A DNA stretch of 64,000 nt from contig CAMZNS010000004.1 in the NCBI GenBank assembly GCA_947313855.1, positions 6,744-70,743 of the forward strand. The letters are read 5' to 3'. This DNA comes from an uncultured Deferribacteraceae bacterium. GTDB taxonomy: Bacteria > Chrysiogenota > Deferribacteres > CAMZNJ01. The position numbers and the translations under genes are program-made. This document shows positions 48,185 through 56,589 of the stretch, in pieces. The notes under the pieces are model-generated. The model made no database searches. It was not told where the DNA came from and saw only the letters and a list, made by a program, of their open reading frames with translations. Position 1 is the first letter of the stretch. Every line of letters starts with the position of its first letter.

Positions 48185-50272
48185 ATGGCTGGTGTAAATA
48201 GTGGTGCTCGTGGTGCTGAAGACGGGCGTGCTCATGGTGCTGAAGACGGGCGTGCTCGTGGTGCTCATGGTGCTGAAGACGGGCGTGCTCATGGTGCTCA
48301 TGGTGCTGAAGACGGGCGTGCCCGTGGTGCTGAAGACGGGCGTGCTCGTGGTGCTGAAGACGGGCGTGCTCGTGGTGCTCATGGTGCTCATGGTGCTGAA
48401 GACGGGCGTGCTCGTGGTGCTCATGGTGCTGAAGACGGGCGTGCTCGTGGTGCTCGTGGTGCTCATGGTGCTGAAGACGGGCGTGCTCGTGGTGCTCATG
48501 GTGCTGAAGACGGGCGTGCTCATGGTGCTGAAGACGGGCGTGCCCGTGGCTCCCGTGGCGGCAGAAAAATACTCACAATGAACATAACAAGCAGACGTGT
48601 GGGGGTAGTGGCTCTAATCTTGGCGGGGGTATTCGCTGGGTTAGGCACCCCCGGCATCTCGCCAACACCTTACTTCGCCTTCGTGGCATTCATACCCATG
48701 TTTTGGGTGTGGGACAATGTTCGATCCCATTCAACCTTTACCAAGGGGTATATTTTTGGGTTCGCCTACTTCTTTGTTAACTCCATATGGCTCTACAACA
48801 CGGCTTACCAATACGGATTGCCCGCCATCGTTGGTCTTGTGGTGTATGTTGTTCTTTTCGGCTTAGCATTTTATTACGCATTGATAGCGTTGTTCTATTC
48901 TCGCGTCAAATCCCCCCTACTGGTGGGTAGTTTCGTCGGTGGCGTGGAGCTCCTCAAGGGGGTTCTCCTAACCGGTTACCCGTTCGGCAACGTGGGGGTC
49001 ATGCTCCATGGTGAGCTGGCACTTATTCAGGGTGCATCCTTTTACGGTGAGATAGGGCTTTCGGTTCTGGTGATAACGGTCAGTCTTGGTGTTTACCGTG
49101 CCATTATGTATTCGCGTCGTAACCTTGTCTATGTTGCTTTGGGGCTTGCGGGGTTGCTGTTGCCTAACCTTTATTATGCTCCGTACGAGTATGGTTCCGG
49201 TGGGGAGAGTGGTGCGTCACAGTTGCATACGGATCTGCCAAGCTATCGCGAAGGGTATTCGTGGTCTGGTGCTAGTGCCGACGGTGTTGCCGGCGGTGTT
49301 GCCGGCGGTGTTGTTGACGGTGTTGTTGACGGTGAATATTCCGTTTTACTCGTGCAGACTGGTCTCGATCAGCGATACAAGTGGAGCGTTCGACGTCATG
49401 TGGAGGTGATGTCGTACGTTGGTGATGTTATTCGTGAGGCGGCTCGCATCGCGTCTGAGACTAACCCCGATATCGTTGTTTTCCCGGAATCGGTGTACCC
49501 CCAAAACATGAATGGTGTAGGGGAGATTGAGGTGCTCTTGAACACCTACTTCCCCACAACGCCAGTACTCATCGGCGTAATCTACAATCGTCTTGCCAAC
49601 GGCTCTGTGACCGATCTATCCTCCAACGCTACAGCACGATCTTACTTCAAGCGAAGGGTTGCGGTGAAAAGTTTTACGTCGGTTTATGCCCATCGCAGTG
49701 TTTACGAGAAGTACACCTTGTACGACAAAAATAGACTTGTTTTGTTGGGTGAATACCTCCCTTTGTACTCGTTGTTAAAGCCTGTTTACAACCTGTTTTA
49801 TGGGTTTGAATCTGGGGAGGGGTATTCGTCGGGGGAGCAGATAGGTGCAATTAGCGTGGCGAATAAGTTCCGCATCTTGCCCCTTTTGTGCATGGAGGCG
49901 TCGTTTAGTAGTGCTGTTACCCGCTACCAGCCGGATAGTTTCAACGTAATCGCCATTATGGGTAACGACGATTGGTTCAAGTCTGATCGTGCCAAGGAGC
50001 AACACCTTGCCATGCATACCATGCGTGCTGTTGAGTCTCGTAAGTATGTTTTGCGTTCGGGTCAAACAGGTATCACCACAGTGATTGAGCCTAGTGGGGC
50101 GTATGAGAATAGTGAGGCGGATGGTGTGGCATTTATGCTTCAGAGTTTTCAGACAAGTGAGTCGATACCCCTGTTTGCGAGAATACATTATTGGTGGCTA
50201 GCTTTGCCGTTATTTTTGGGTATGTTTCTTTGGGTAAGACGTTTCGTTTTAAAAAAGGTGTTTACAAACTGA
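48185..50272 (+). CDS. lnt: apolipoprotein N-acyltransferase Lnt with N-terminal repeat extension
   Basis: Lnt adds the third acyl chain to lipoproteins in the inner membrane. From Met132 on the protein is a normal Lnt: several membrane helices, then a nitrilase-like domain with the catalytic Glu (VVFPESVYPQ), Lys (YDKNRLVLLGEYLPL) and Cys (LLCMEASF). Before it lie 131 residues of repeats, 11 copies of AEDGRA joined by RG/HG and GAH/GAR units. AGGAG sits 9 bases before ATG 48185, while Met132 has no ribosome binding site, so the extension is probably translated. It should lie in the cytoplasm if topology follows E. coli Lnt. A further short VAGGVAGGVVDGVVDG repeat lies in the periplasmic domain. 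Confidence 0.92.
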   Translation: MAGVNSGARGAEDGRAHGAEDGRARGAHGAEDGRAHGAHGAEDGRARGAEDGRARGAEDGRARGAHGAHGAEDGRARGAHGAEDGRARGARGAHGAEDGRARGAHGAEDGRAHGAEDGRARGSRGGRKILTMNITSRRVGVVALILAGVFAGLGTPGISPTPYFAFVAFIPMFWVWDNVRSHSTFTKGYIFGFAYFFVNSIWLYNTAYQYGLPAIVGLVVYVVLFGLAFYYALIALFYSRVKSPLLVGSFVGGVELLKGVLLTGYPFGNVGVMLHGELALIQGASFYGEIGLSVLVITVSLGVYRAIMYSRRNLVYVALGLAGLLLPNLYYAPYEYGSGGESGASQLHTDLPSYREGYSWSGASADGVAGGVAGGVVDGVVDGEYSVLLVQTGLDQRYKWSVRRHVEVMSYVGDVIREAARIASETNPDIVVFPESVYPQNMNGVGEIEVLLNTYFPTTPVLIGVIYNRLANGSVTDLSSNATARSYFKRRVAVKSFTSVYAHRSVYEKYTLYDKNRLVLLGEYLPLYSLLKPVYNLFYGFESGEGYSSGEQIGAISVANKFRILPLLCMEASFSSAVTRYQPDSFNVIAIMGNDDWFKSDRAKEQHLAMHTMRAVESRKYVLRSGQTGITTVIEPSGAYENSEADGVAFMLQSFQTSESIPLFARIHYWWLALPLFLGMFLWVRRFVLKKVFTN
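48209..48560 (+). repeat. in-frame tandem array at the lnt 5' end
   Basis: Eleven copies of the core GAAGACGGGCGTGC are separated by modular 9-base spacers GGTGCTCAT or GGTGCTCGT in 0-2 copies, giving unit lengths of 24, 33 or 42 bases, all multiples of three. Two other frames are open across it for that reason. The word GACGGGCGTG also occurs in convergent-junction array A. Confidence 0.93.
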
Positions 50273-50448
50273 GATTAAACCATTAGACTAGTGGCGATTA
50301 GTTTTTTATAATGGTGTGGGCATTGATTATTTTTGTTGATTGCTTGTTGTACAATCGTTAGTATTTGTCGGTATCATGGGTATTATTGGTATCGTGGCAG
50401 GGCATTTAGTGATTGTTGGGTTATTATTCATTTGTAGAGGGCATTTTT

Positions 50449-51396
50449 GTGGTTAGAACATTCGATCGTGCTTTTAAGTCCATCAGTTTTGTGAGTGCAT
50501 TGCTGAGTCTTGTTCTCATTTTTTCCATATTCTTTACCCTGCTGTATTACTCCAGGGAGGCCATTGGTGGAATAGGTTTCCTCGACTTTATTTTTGGTAC
50601 AGTTTGGGCACCGTCTCAGGGTGTTTACGGTGCGTTTCGCCCCTTGATGGGTACACTCATTACCACCATCATCGCCATAGTTATCGCGGTTCCTTTCGGT
50701 ATCGGTATTGCTATTTTCATTGTTGAGGTATGTCCCAAGGTTTTAAAGCGTCCTATCACCACAGCCATCGAGCTTTTGGCGGCCATCCCCTCTATTATTT
50801 ACGGTATGTGGGCGTTGTTCACCTTCTCCAGTTTTTCCAACAAGTTTATTGAGCCGTTCCTAGATTTCACCCTTTCTTGGTTACCCTTTGTTGGTCATTT
50901 TTTCTCTGTGGACTGTGGTGGTGCCGACGTATGCGTCAACACTAGTGGTGTTAATATCCTTACGGCAGGTATTATTCTTGCGACTATGGTTCTGCCTTTT
51001 ATTACCATGGTTGCTGTGGAAACGTTTGAGCGTGTTCCTCGCGTCATCAAAGAGTCGGCTTACGGGTTAGGTGCCACTCGATGGGAGGTTGTTCGTGATG
51101 TTATGATCCCCTACAGTAGCGTGAGTATCATGGGTAGCATAATTGTTGCGTTAGGTCGTGCATTGGGTGAGACCATGGCCGTTGCATTTATTATCGGCAA
51201 TAGCTACGCTGCGTTGCAGACATTGTACTCCCCATACTCCACCATTACCTCCGTTTTGGCCAACGAATTTAATGAAAGTGATGGTTTGCATCGATCGTCG
51301 TTATTTTTCCTTGCGACAATTCTTTTCATGGCGAACTTCATAATTTTGGCTCTGTTTAAGTACTACATTCATAAGCGTGCCAATAGGCTTTCATAA
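50449..51396 (+). CDS. pstC: phosphate ABC transporter permease PstC
   Basis: This 315-residue inner-membrane permease has the PstC features: FRPLMGTLITTIIAIVIAVPFGIGIAIFIVEV, AAIPSIIYGMWALF and the EAA loop VPRVIKESAYGLGATRWEVVRDVMIPYSSVSI. The start is a GTG at 50449 with AGAGGG 7 bases upstream. A pstS gene for the binding protein is not next to it; the preceding gene is lnt. The coding strand is G+T-rich. Confidence 0.93.
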   Translation: MVRTFDRAFKSISFVSALLSLVLIFSIFFTLLYYSREAIGGIGFLDFIFGTVWAPSQGVYGAFRPLMGTLITTIIAIVIAVPFGIGIAIFIVEVCPKVLKRPITTAIELLAAIPSIIYGMWALFTFSSFSNKFIEPFLDFTLSWLPFVGHFFSVDCGGADVCVNTSGVNILTAGIILATMVLPFITMVAVETFERVPRVIKESAYGLGATRWEVVRDVMIPYSSVSIMGSIIVALGRALGETMAVAFIIGNSYAALQTLYSPYSTITSVLANEFNESDGLHRSSLFFLATILFMANFIILALFKYYIHKRANRLS

Positions 51397-51456
51397 TGTT
51401 GTCTAAGTTTGGTATTATTTCGCCACATGATTTTGTGGCATGGGAGGTTTAAGGTT

Positions 51457-52314
51457 GTGAATACATATTCTTATCGCAAGTTAAAGAGTGCATTATGGAT
51501 GTTTGTTTTTAGTGTTTTTGCTATTATTGCTATCTCGTTTTTGGCATTTATTACTATTGACGTGTTTATTAATGGTATTTCCGCCCTTAGCCCCATGATA
51601 TTCGTTCAGGATCAGGTTCCGCCATTTATGCCTGAGCTTGGTGGTTTACGTTTTGCCATTGTTGGTCACTTGATAATAACGGCGTTGGCTATCCTTCTCG
51701 GTATTCCGTTGGGCATTCTTGCGGGTACATTTTTAGCTGAGTACGGTAAAAATTCACGCATTAAAACGTTTATTACTATTTTTTCAGATATGATGCTGAG
51801 TATCCCCTCCATCGTTATCGGCACCTTCGTTTATGCCATTGCAGTTGTTCCCTTCGGCAGTTACAGTGCTCTTGCTGGCTCCCTTGCGTTGGCAATCATT
51901 ATGTTCCCCGTTGTTTTGCGTATTACAGAAGACATGATGAACCTTGTTCCGAAGGAGCTCCGTGAGGCTGGTTTTGCCCTTGGTGCCCCTTACTACAAGG
52001 TAATTTTCTCCATTGTTTACCGCTCAGCTGCCAGCGGAATCATCACAGGTGTGATTTTGGCCATCGGCAGGGTGGCAGGCGAAACAGCACCACTACTATT
52101 CACATCGTTCAACAACAACTATTTCACAACAGACTTAACAGAGCCCATGGCGTCCCTTACGGTTACAATATTCAACTATGCAGGTTCGCCCTATGAAAAC
52201 TGGCAATCCTTAGCATGGGCAGGGGCATTTATTATTACGGCATTCGTGCTTTTCATTAATATTGCCAGCAGGCTTTTGGTATCTTGGAGGTATGGTAAAG
52301 ATGGCAATAGGTAG
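51457..52314 (+). CDS. pstA: phosphate ABC transporter permease PstA
   Basis: This 285-residue permease pairs with PstC. It shows [52 protein letters not shown] and the EAA loop [28 protein letters not shown]. The start is a GTG with GGGAGG 9 bases upstream; the frame is open 48 bases further. It overlaps pstB by 14 bases. Codon use turns from G+T-rich to A+C-rich at about 52040, inside the gene. Confidence 0.93.
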   Translation: MNTYSYRKLKSALWMFVFSVFAIIAISFLAFITIDVFINGISALSPMIFVQDQVPPFMPELGGLRFAIVGHLIITALAILLGIPLGILAGTFLAEYGKNSRIKTFITIFSDMMLSIPSIVIGTFVYAIAVVPFGSYSALAGSLALAIIMFPVVLRITEDMMNLVPKELREAGFALGAPYYKVIFSIVYRSAASGIITGVILAIGRVAGETAPLLFTSFNNNYFTTDLTEPMASLTVTIFNYAGSPYENWQSLAWAGAFIITAFVLFINIASRLLVSWRYGKDGNR

Positions 52315-53083
52315 AGTGAGCAGTGCCGAAGAGACCACCACCCTTTCCGTTCGGGGGCTAAACTTCTTTTACGGCAACACACAAGTATTAAAAAATGTTA
52401 CAATGGATATATACGAAGGTCGCGTAACAGCACTAATCGGACCATCAGGGTGCGGGAAAACCACATTCCTACGAACCTTCAACCGCATGCACGACCTCTA
52501 CCCCGGCAATAGGTACGAAGGGGAGATTATCCACAACGGCGAAAACCTACTCAAAGTAGAAGACCTCATCGCCCTCAGAGGACGACTCGGTATGGTCTTC
52601 CAACGACCAACTCCCTTCCCAATGAGCATATTCGACAACATCGCTTACGGACTCAGACTCGGTGGACTACGAAACAGAAGCGAAATAGCGGGCAGGGTGG
52701 AAAAAGCCCTCAAAGACGCCGCACTCTGGAACGAAGTGGAAGATCGACTCAAACACAGTGCCATGGGACTCTCAGGGGGACAACAACAACGACTCGTTAT
52801 CGCCCGTGCACTAGCCGTCGAACCCGAAATACTACTCCTCGACGAACCAACATCAGCACTCGACCCCATCGCAACAAACAAAATCGAAGAACTCGTGGTG
52901 GAACTCAAAGAGAAGGTAAGCATCGTAATGGTTACACACAACATGCACCAAGCAGCAAGACTCTCAGACTACACAGCATTCATGTACCTCGGAGAACTCA
53001 TCGAATACGGTGGCACCGACAAACTATTCACGCAACCGAGAGAAGAGATGACCGAAAGATACGTTCGGGGCATGTTCGGGTAG
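52301..53083 (+). CDS. pstB: phosphate ABC transporter ATPase PstB
   Basis: This 260-residue ABC ATPase is the energy subunit of phosphate import. Motifs: Walker [10 protein letters not shown], the PstB-specific [21 protein letters not shown] and [21 protein letters not shown], signature LSGGQQQR, Walker [19 protein letters not shown] is 10 bases before ATG 52301, which favours it over ATG 52292. It overlaps pstA and is followed by phoU across a repeat array. Confidence 0.95.
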   Translation: MAIGRVSSAEETTTLSVRGLNFFYGNTQVLKNVTMDIYEGRVTALIGPSGCGKTTFLRTFNRMHDLYPGNRYEGEIIHNGENLLKVEDLIALRGRLGMVFQRPTPFPMSIFDNIAYGLRLGGLRNRSEIAGRVEKALKDAALWNEVEDRLKHSAMGLSGGQQQRLVIARALAVEPEILLLDEPTSALDPIATNKIEELVVELKEKVSIVMVTHNMHQAARLSDYTAFMYLGELIEYGGTDKLFTQPREEMTERYVRGMFG

Positions 53084-53097
53084 GAAACGAATACAAT

Positions 53098-53222
53098 AAA
53101 CACAGCACAATACAGCACAACACAGCACAACACAGCACAACACAGCACAACACAGCGTAACGCCAAACACAGCACAACACAGCGTAACGCCAAACACAGC
53201 ACAACACAGCGTAACGCCAAAC
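53098..53222. repeat. tandem array F between pstB and phoU
   Basis: A 10-bp unit CAGCACAACA repeats about five times. A 27-bp block CACAGCGTAACGCCAAACA-type, alternating with CAGCACAACA, then repeats three times. It fills the 164-base gap inside the pst operon and is strongly A+C-rich on the coding strand. It shares AGCGTAACG with array E. Confidence 0.9.
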
Positions 53223-53247
53223 GGTATCGTGCTCAGGAGAAGGGGTA

Positions 53248-53922
53248 ATGGTTTACAAACTACTAAGGGAAAATTTAACTCTACTAGAACACGACCTAAA
53301 AGACATGGTAACAGTAAGCACGGAGATGCTGCAAATTATCTCCAGCGACATGGAAGCCAACAAATACAAGCGGTATCGCGAAATACGCAAAATGTCGAGC
53401 AACGTATCCGCAATAGGCGAACACCTCACAACTGATGCCATCTTTATCATCGCAAAATTTGAACCGAAAGCCTCAGACCTAAGAGCAATCATCGCAATGA
53501 TGCAGATGACTCTCGACCTCATTCGTATCGGCGAACACTGTCGCAAATTCTACCAAAGAATGATGGAGGTGGAGGTACCATTCAGTAACATACAAAAAAA
53601 TGCCATCATCAAAATGAGCGACACATCCGTCAATATGCTGGAACTAGTAATCGAATCGTTCGTGGATTGGACACCAAAACTCGCCAAACAGGTCATAACA
53701 ATGGACGACGAAATGGACAATCTACGAAAAATGCTCATACACGACGCATTCACTAGCCTCACAGCTGAAGGGGCAAAAAAAACACTCTCCGATTACCAAG
53801 ACTTCGCCTTCTTCATGCTTAGCTCATCCTCGCGACTAGAACGTATTGCCGACCACTGTGTCAACATGGCAGACCTAACCTATTACGCAATTACAGGACG
53901 CAAGCTTGATACTAAAATATAA
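53248..53922 (+). CDS. phoU: phosphate transport regulator PhoU
   Basis: PhoU links Pst transport activity to phosphate signalling. This 224-residue helical protein has the two PhoU repeats, with VSAIGEHLTTDAIFIIAKFEPKASDLRAIIAMMQMTLDLIRIGEHCRKF and, in the second half, SRLERIADHCVNMADLTYYAITG; the E/DxxxD metal-binding patterns are visible. AGGAGAAGGGG precedes the ATG. The downstream GmhB-like gene starts inside its last codons. Confidence 0.92.
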   Translation: MVYKLLRENLTLLEHDLKDMVTVSTEMLQIISSDMEANKYKRYREIRKMSSNVSAIGEHLTTDAIFIIAKFEPKASDLRAIIAMMQMTLDLIRIGEHCRKFYQRMMEVEVPFSNIQKNAIIKMSDTSVNMLELVIESFVDWTPKLAKQVITMDDEMDNLRKMLIHDAFTSLTAEGAKKTLSDYQDFAFFMLSSSSRLERIADHCVNMADLTYYAITGRKLDTKI

Positions 53923-54502
53923 ATTTAGACGCAACCGAAAAATTGTCACTAACAGGACGGGTGCTGTTGCAGACAAAAAAGGGCTCTTCCTAGACAGAGA
54001 TGGCATAATCAACGTGGACAACGGCTACGTACACCGAGAAGAAGATTTCTTCTGCTACCCGGAAATATTCCCCATATGCAAAAAATTTCTGGACAAAGGG
54101 TACACCATCGTCGTGGTCACAAATCAGTCGGGCATTCAACGAGGCTACTTCACTGAGGAAGATTTTGAAAACATAACAAAACATATGCTAGGTATATTTG
54201 AACGCAACGGAATACACATACAGCGGGAAAATATCTACCACTGCCCATACCTAGACGCAACACAACCATGTCGTAAGCCTAATCCCGGTATGATACTGGA
54301 GAGTGCCTCGCAATTGGGCATCAACGTTGCCAAGTCGGTGATTATTGGCGACTCAAATAGGGACATTGAGGCGGGTGTTGCTGCTGGCGTTGGCACTCGT
54401 GTGAAAATTGGCGTTGAGGGGTGCAGTGATGCCACGCACCACTTCGTCTCCATGGGGGATCTGCTTTCGGGGGTGAATGCAGGGGCACTACGCATACGAT
54501 AG
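53906..54502 (+). CDS. GmhB-like HAD phosphatase (heptose bisphosphate/histidinol-phosphatase type)
   Basis: This 198-residue HAD-IIIA phosphatase has motif I GLFLDRDGIINVDNGYVH, motif II VVVTNQSGIQRGYF, a partial zinc loop (YHCPYLDATQPCRKPNPGM) and motif IV IIGDSNRDIEAGVAAG. GmhB removes the 7-phosphate of heptose 1,7-bisphosphate for LPS-core or S-layer sugar synthesis. Without other heptose genes nearby, the substrate is open. The start is a TTG inside the phoU end with CAGGACG upstream. Codon use flips from A+C-rich to G+T-rich near 54280, before the convergent repeat array. Confidence 0.85.
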   Translation: MILKYKFRRNRKIVTNRTGAVADKKGLFLDRDGIINVDNGYVHREEDFFCYPEIFPICKKFLDKGYTIVVVTNQSGIQRGYFTEEDFENITKHMLGIFERNGIHIQRENIYHCPYLDATQPCRKPNPGMILESASQLGINVAKSVIIGDSNRDIEAGVAAGVGTRVKIGVEGCSDATHHFVSMGDLLSGVNAGALRIR

Positions 54503-54524
54503 TTTGCGGGTGGTGGTTGTTTTG

Positions 54525-54633
54525 CCATCACGTCAGCACGACCGCCATCACGCCATCACGTCATCACGTCATCACGCCATCACGTCAGCACGACCGCCAT
54601 CACGCCAGCACGACCGCCATCACGTCAGCACGT
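54525..54633. repeat. convergent-junction tandem array C
   Basis: Units of about 10 bases (CATCACGTCA, CATCACGCCA, GCACGACCGC) alternate across nearly the whole gap between two converging genes, and the array abuts the rpe stop codon. No hairpin terminator is present. Confidence 0.9.
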
Positions 54634-55299
54634 CTACGCCTCCCCCATGAGGGACGCAATCCGCTGTTGGTAGTCGCCACTAAACACGTAGTTGCCCGCA
54701 ACAAGCATGTTCGCCCCAGCGTTACGCAGGTCGATTGCGTTGTCAGCGTTGACGCCACCGTCCACCTCTAGGAGTATGTTTCGTTCTCCGATCATACTGC
54801 TCACATTTCGCACTTTGTTTAGCATTTCGGGGATGAATTTTTGTCCACCATATCCAGGGTTAACGCTCATGATGAGTATTAGATCCAGTTGTGGTATTAG
54901 GTATTCGATGTTGGATTCGTGTGTTGCGGGGTTGAGAGCGATGCCTGCTTTTTTCCCTAGTTCCCTGATTTTCATTATGGTACGGTGCATGTGCGTTATC
55001 CCCCTTGCTTCGGCGTGTACGGTGATGATGTCTGATCCGGCCACGGCGAAGTTTTCCAGCATATGGTAGGGGTTATCGACCATTAGGTGTGTGTCGAGTG
55101 TGAGGTTAGTGTTTTGTGCAATGTCGGCGATGAGTTTGTGTCCGAAAGTTATGTCGGGCACGAATGATCCGTCCATAACGTCTAGGTGTAGGTGTGTTGC
55201 GCCGGCGTTTTGTAGGTCTTGGACCTGTTGTCCTGCTCGTGCGAAGTCTGCACTTAGCAGGGATGGTGCTATGATAGTGTTGTTGTTAGGTTTCGTCAT
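54634..55299 (-). CDS. rpe: ribulose-phosphate 3-epimerase
   Basis: Rpe interconverts ribulose 5-phosphate and xylulose 5-phosphate in the pentose phosphate pathway. This 221-residue TIM-barrel protein has IAPSLLSADF, HLDVMDGSFVPDITFG, DTHLMVDNP, MSVNPGYGGQKFIPEML and LEVDGGVNADNA, with the metal-binding His and Asp residues in place. Its start overlaps the end of fmt by 14 bases, so it is translated downstream of fmt. Confidence 0.96.
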   Translation of the reverse strand: MTKPNNNTIIAPSLLSADFARAGQQVQDLQNAGATHLHLDVMDGSFVPDITFGHKLIADIAQNTNLTLDTHLMVDNPYHMLENFAVAGSDIITVHAEARGITHMHRTIMKIRELGKKAGIALNPATHESNIEYLIPQLDLILIMSVNPGYGGQKFIPEMLNKVRNVSSMIGERNILLEVDGGVNADNAIDLRNAGANMLVAGNYVFSGDYQQRIASLMGEA

Positions 55300-56263
55300 T
55301 CCTTCCCCCTAGTATCTGTTCGGTAAGGTCTGGTCTTCCGTTGATGATATCGCTCACAGGCATGCTTCTTTTCCCTTCGAGTTGTGCGTTGTGCACCTGT
55401 AGCATGGTGTTGTTGCCACAGAGGATGATGAGTCCGCCCTTGGCTGATGCATGTAGTATTGTGCCACAGAGTTGTGTTTGCGGTAGTGTTTCGGTGTTGA
55501 TTCCTGCTTCGAGTAGCTGTTTGTTGTTGATTACGTTGACCTTAGTGATTTTGAATATTTTTGAGTCAAGAGTTGTGTAGGCTGATGGCCATGGTGCGTA
55601 TCCTCTGACCATCCTTTCGATGGTTTGTGCGTCTTGTGTCCAGTGTATTTCGCCGTCAGTTTTTTGTATTATTGATGTGTATGTTGCTTGTGTGTTGTCC
55701 TGTGGTTTTGGGAGTATTGCGTCGAAATTTTTCACAGTTTCGACTATGACACGCCCACCTAGGAGTGTAAGTTCTTCGAGTAGTGTTGCTGTTGTGTGGT
55801 TGCCCACAACCACAGTCCTTTGTTGCAGGATATCCCCTTCGTCCATCCCTAGACTCATGATCATTGTGGAGACGCCAGTTTGTTTGTCACCGCACAGGAT
55901 GGCGTTATGGACGGGTGAAGCCCCGCGATGTTTTGGGAGGAGTGAGTAGTGTACGTTGATGCAAGCTTTTGCGGGCACATCTAGAACTTTTTGGGGGAGT
56001 ATTTTACCGTACGCAACAACAATGATGAACGTTGGGTTGTGGCTTTTCAGAAGTTGGACGAAGCTGTCGTCTTGTACGGATTTTGGTTGCACAACGTCGA
56101 TACCTAGGTTTGTTGCCATGGTTTTGGTTGGTGGTGGCGTTGTTTTGTGTCCACGTCCCGTTGGTCTGTCGGGTGCGGTGACGACTAGGGATACATTGAA
56201 GCCAGATTTGACTAGTTGTTCTAATGTGTATGCTGCTGTTTCGGGTGTGCCCATGAAGATCAT
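55286..56263 (-). CDS. fmt: methionyl-tRNA formyltransferase
   Basis: Fmt formylates the initiator Met-tRNA using 10-formyltetrahydrofolate. The 325-residue protein opens MIFMGTPETAAYTLEQL, with the catalytic region ACINVHYSLLPKHRGASPVHNAILCG (Asn, His) and MSLGMDEGDIL (Asp), then the C-terminal OB-like domain (GYAPWPSAYTTL). A def gene is not adjacent. It is the first gene of a two-gene operon with rpe. Confidence 0.95.
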   Translation of the reverse strand: MIFMGTPETAAYTLEQLVKSGFNVSLVVTAPDRPTGRGHKTTPPPTKTMATNLGIDVVQPKSVQDDSFVQLLKSHNPTFIIVVAYGKILPQKVLDVPAKACINVHYSLLPKHRGASPVHNAILCGDKQTGVSTMIMSLGMDEGDILQQRTVVVGNHTTATLLEELTLLGGRVIVETVKNFDAILPKPQDNTQATYTSIIQKTDGEIHWTQDAQTIERMVRGYAPWPSAYTTLDSKIFKITKVNVINNKQLLEAGINTETLPQTQLCGTILHASAKGGLIILCGNNTMLQVHNAQLEGKRSMPVSDIINGRPDLTEQILGGRNDET

Positions 56264-56589
56264 AGTGCCTGTACTCCTTTACTCAAAACATGGCGATAGT
56301 ATTTCGGCATTCTGTGGTCGTGTGGTCGTGTGGTCGTGTGGTCGCTGTAGATGTTGTACAACGATTCTGCTTATTTTACAAAAATTATGAACAGCCGTAC
56401 AATATTTTAGTCCATATTTAACAAGTAAGCTACAAGTTTTTACTCTTGACATTTTGTTGTTGATTCTGCTCGTCCGTTGTGGTAAAATGTCAAGTCTTAT
56501 TAGTTTGGCAGGGTTTATCTGAATCTGTTGTCGGCGAAAAATATAACAAAATTCGTCTCAGTTATATTGCGGGCGAGTAGGAGACTCTC
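56264..56589. promoter_or_regulatory. divergent intergenic region with nhaC promoter and short repeat
   Basis: The fmt side contains TGTGGTCG four times head to tail (56313-56344). The antiporter promoter is TTGATT (56460-56465), 17 bases, TAAAAT (56483-56488). The leader would be about 95 bases and ends in AGGAG 8 bases before the ATG. I could not assign the leader to a known riboswitch. Confidence 0.6.
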
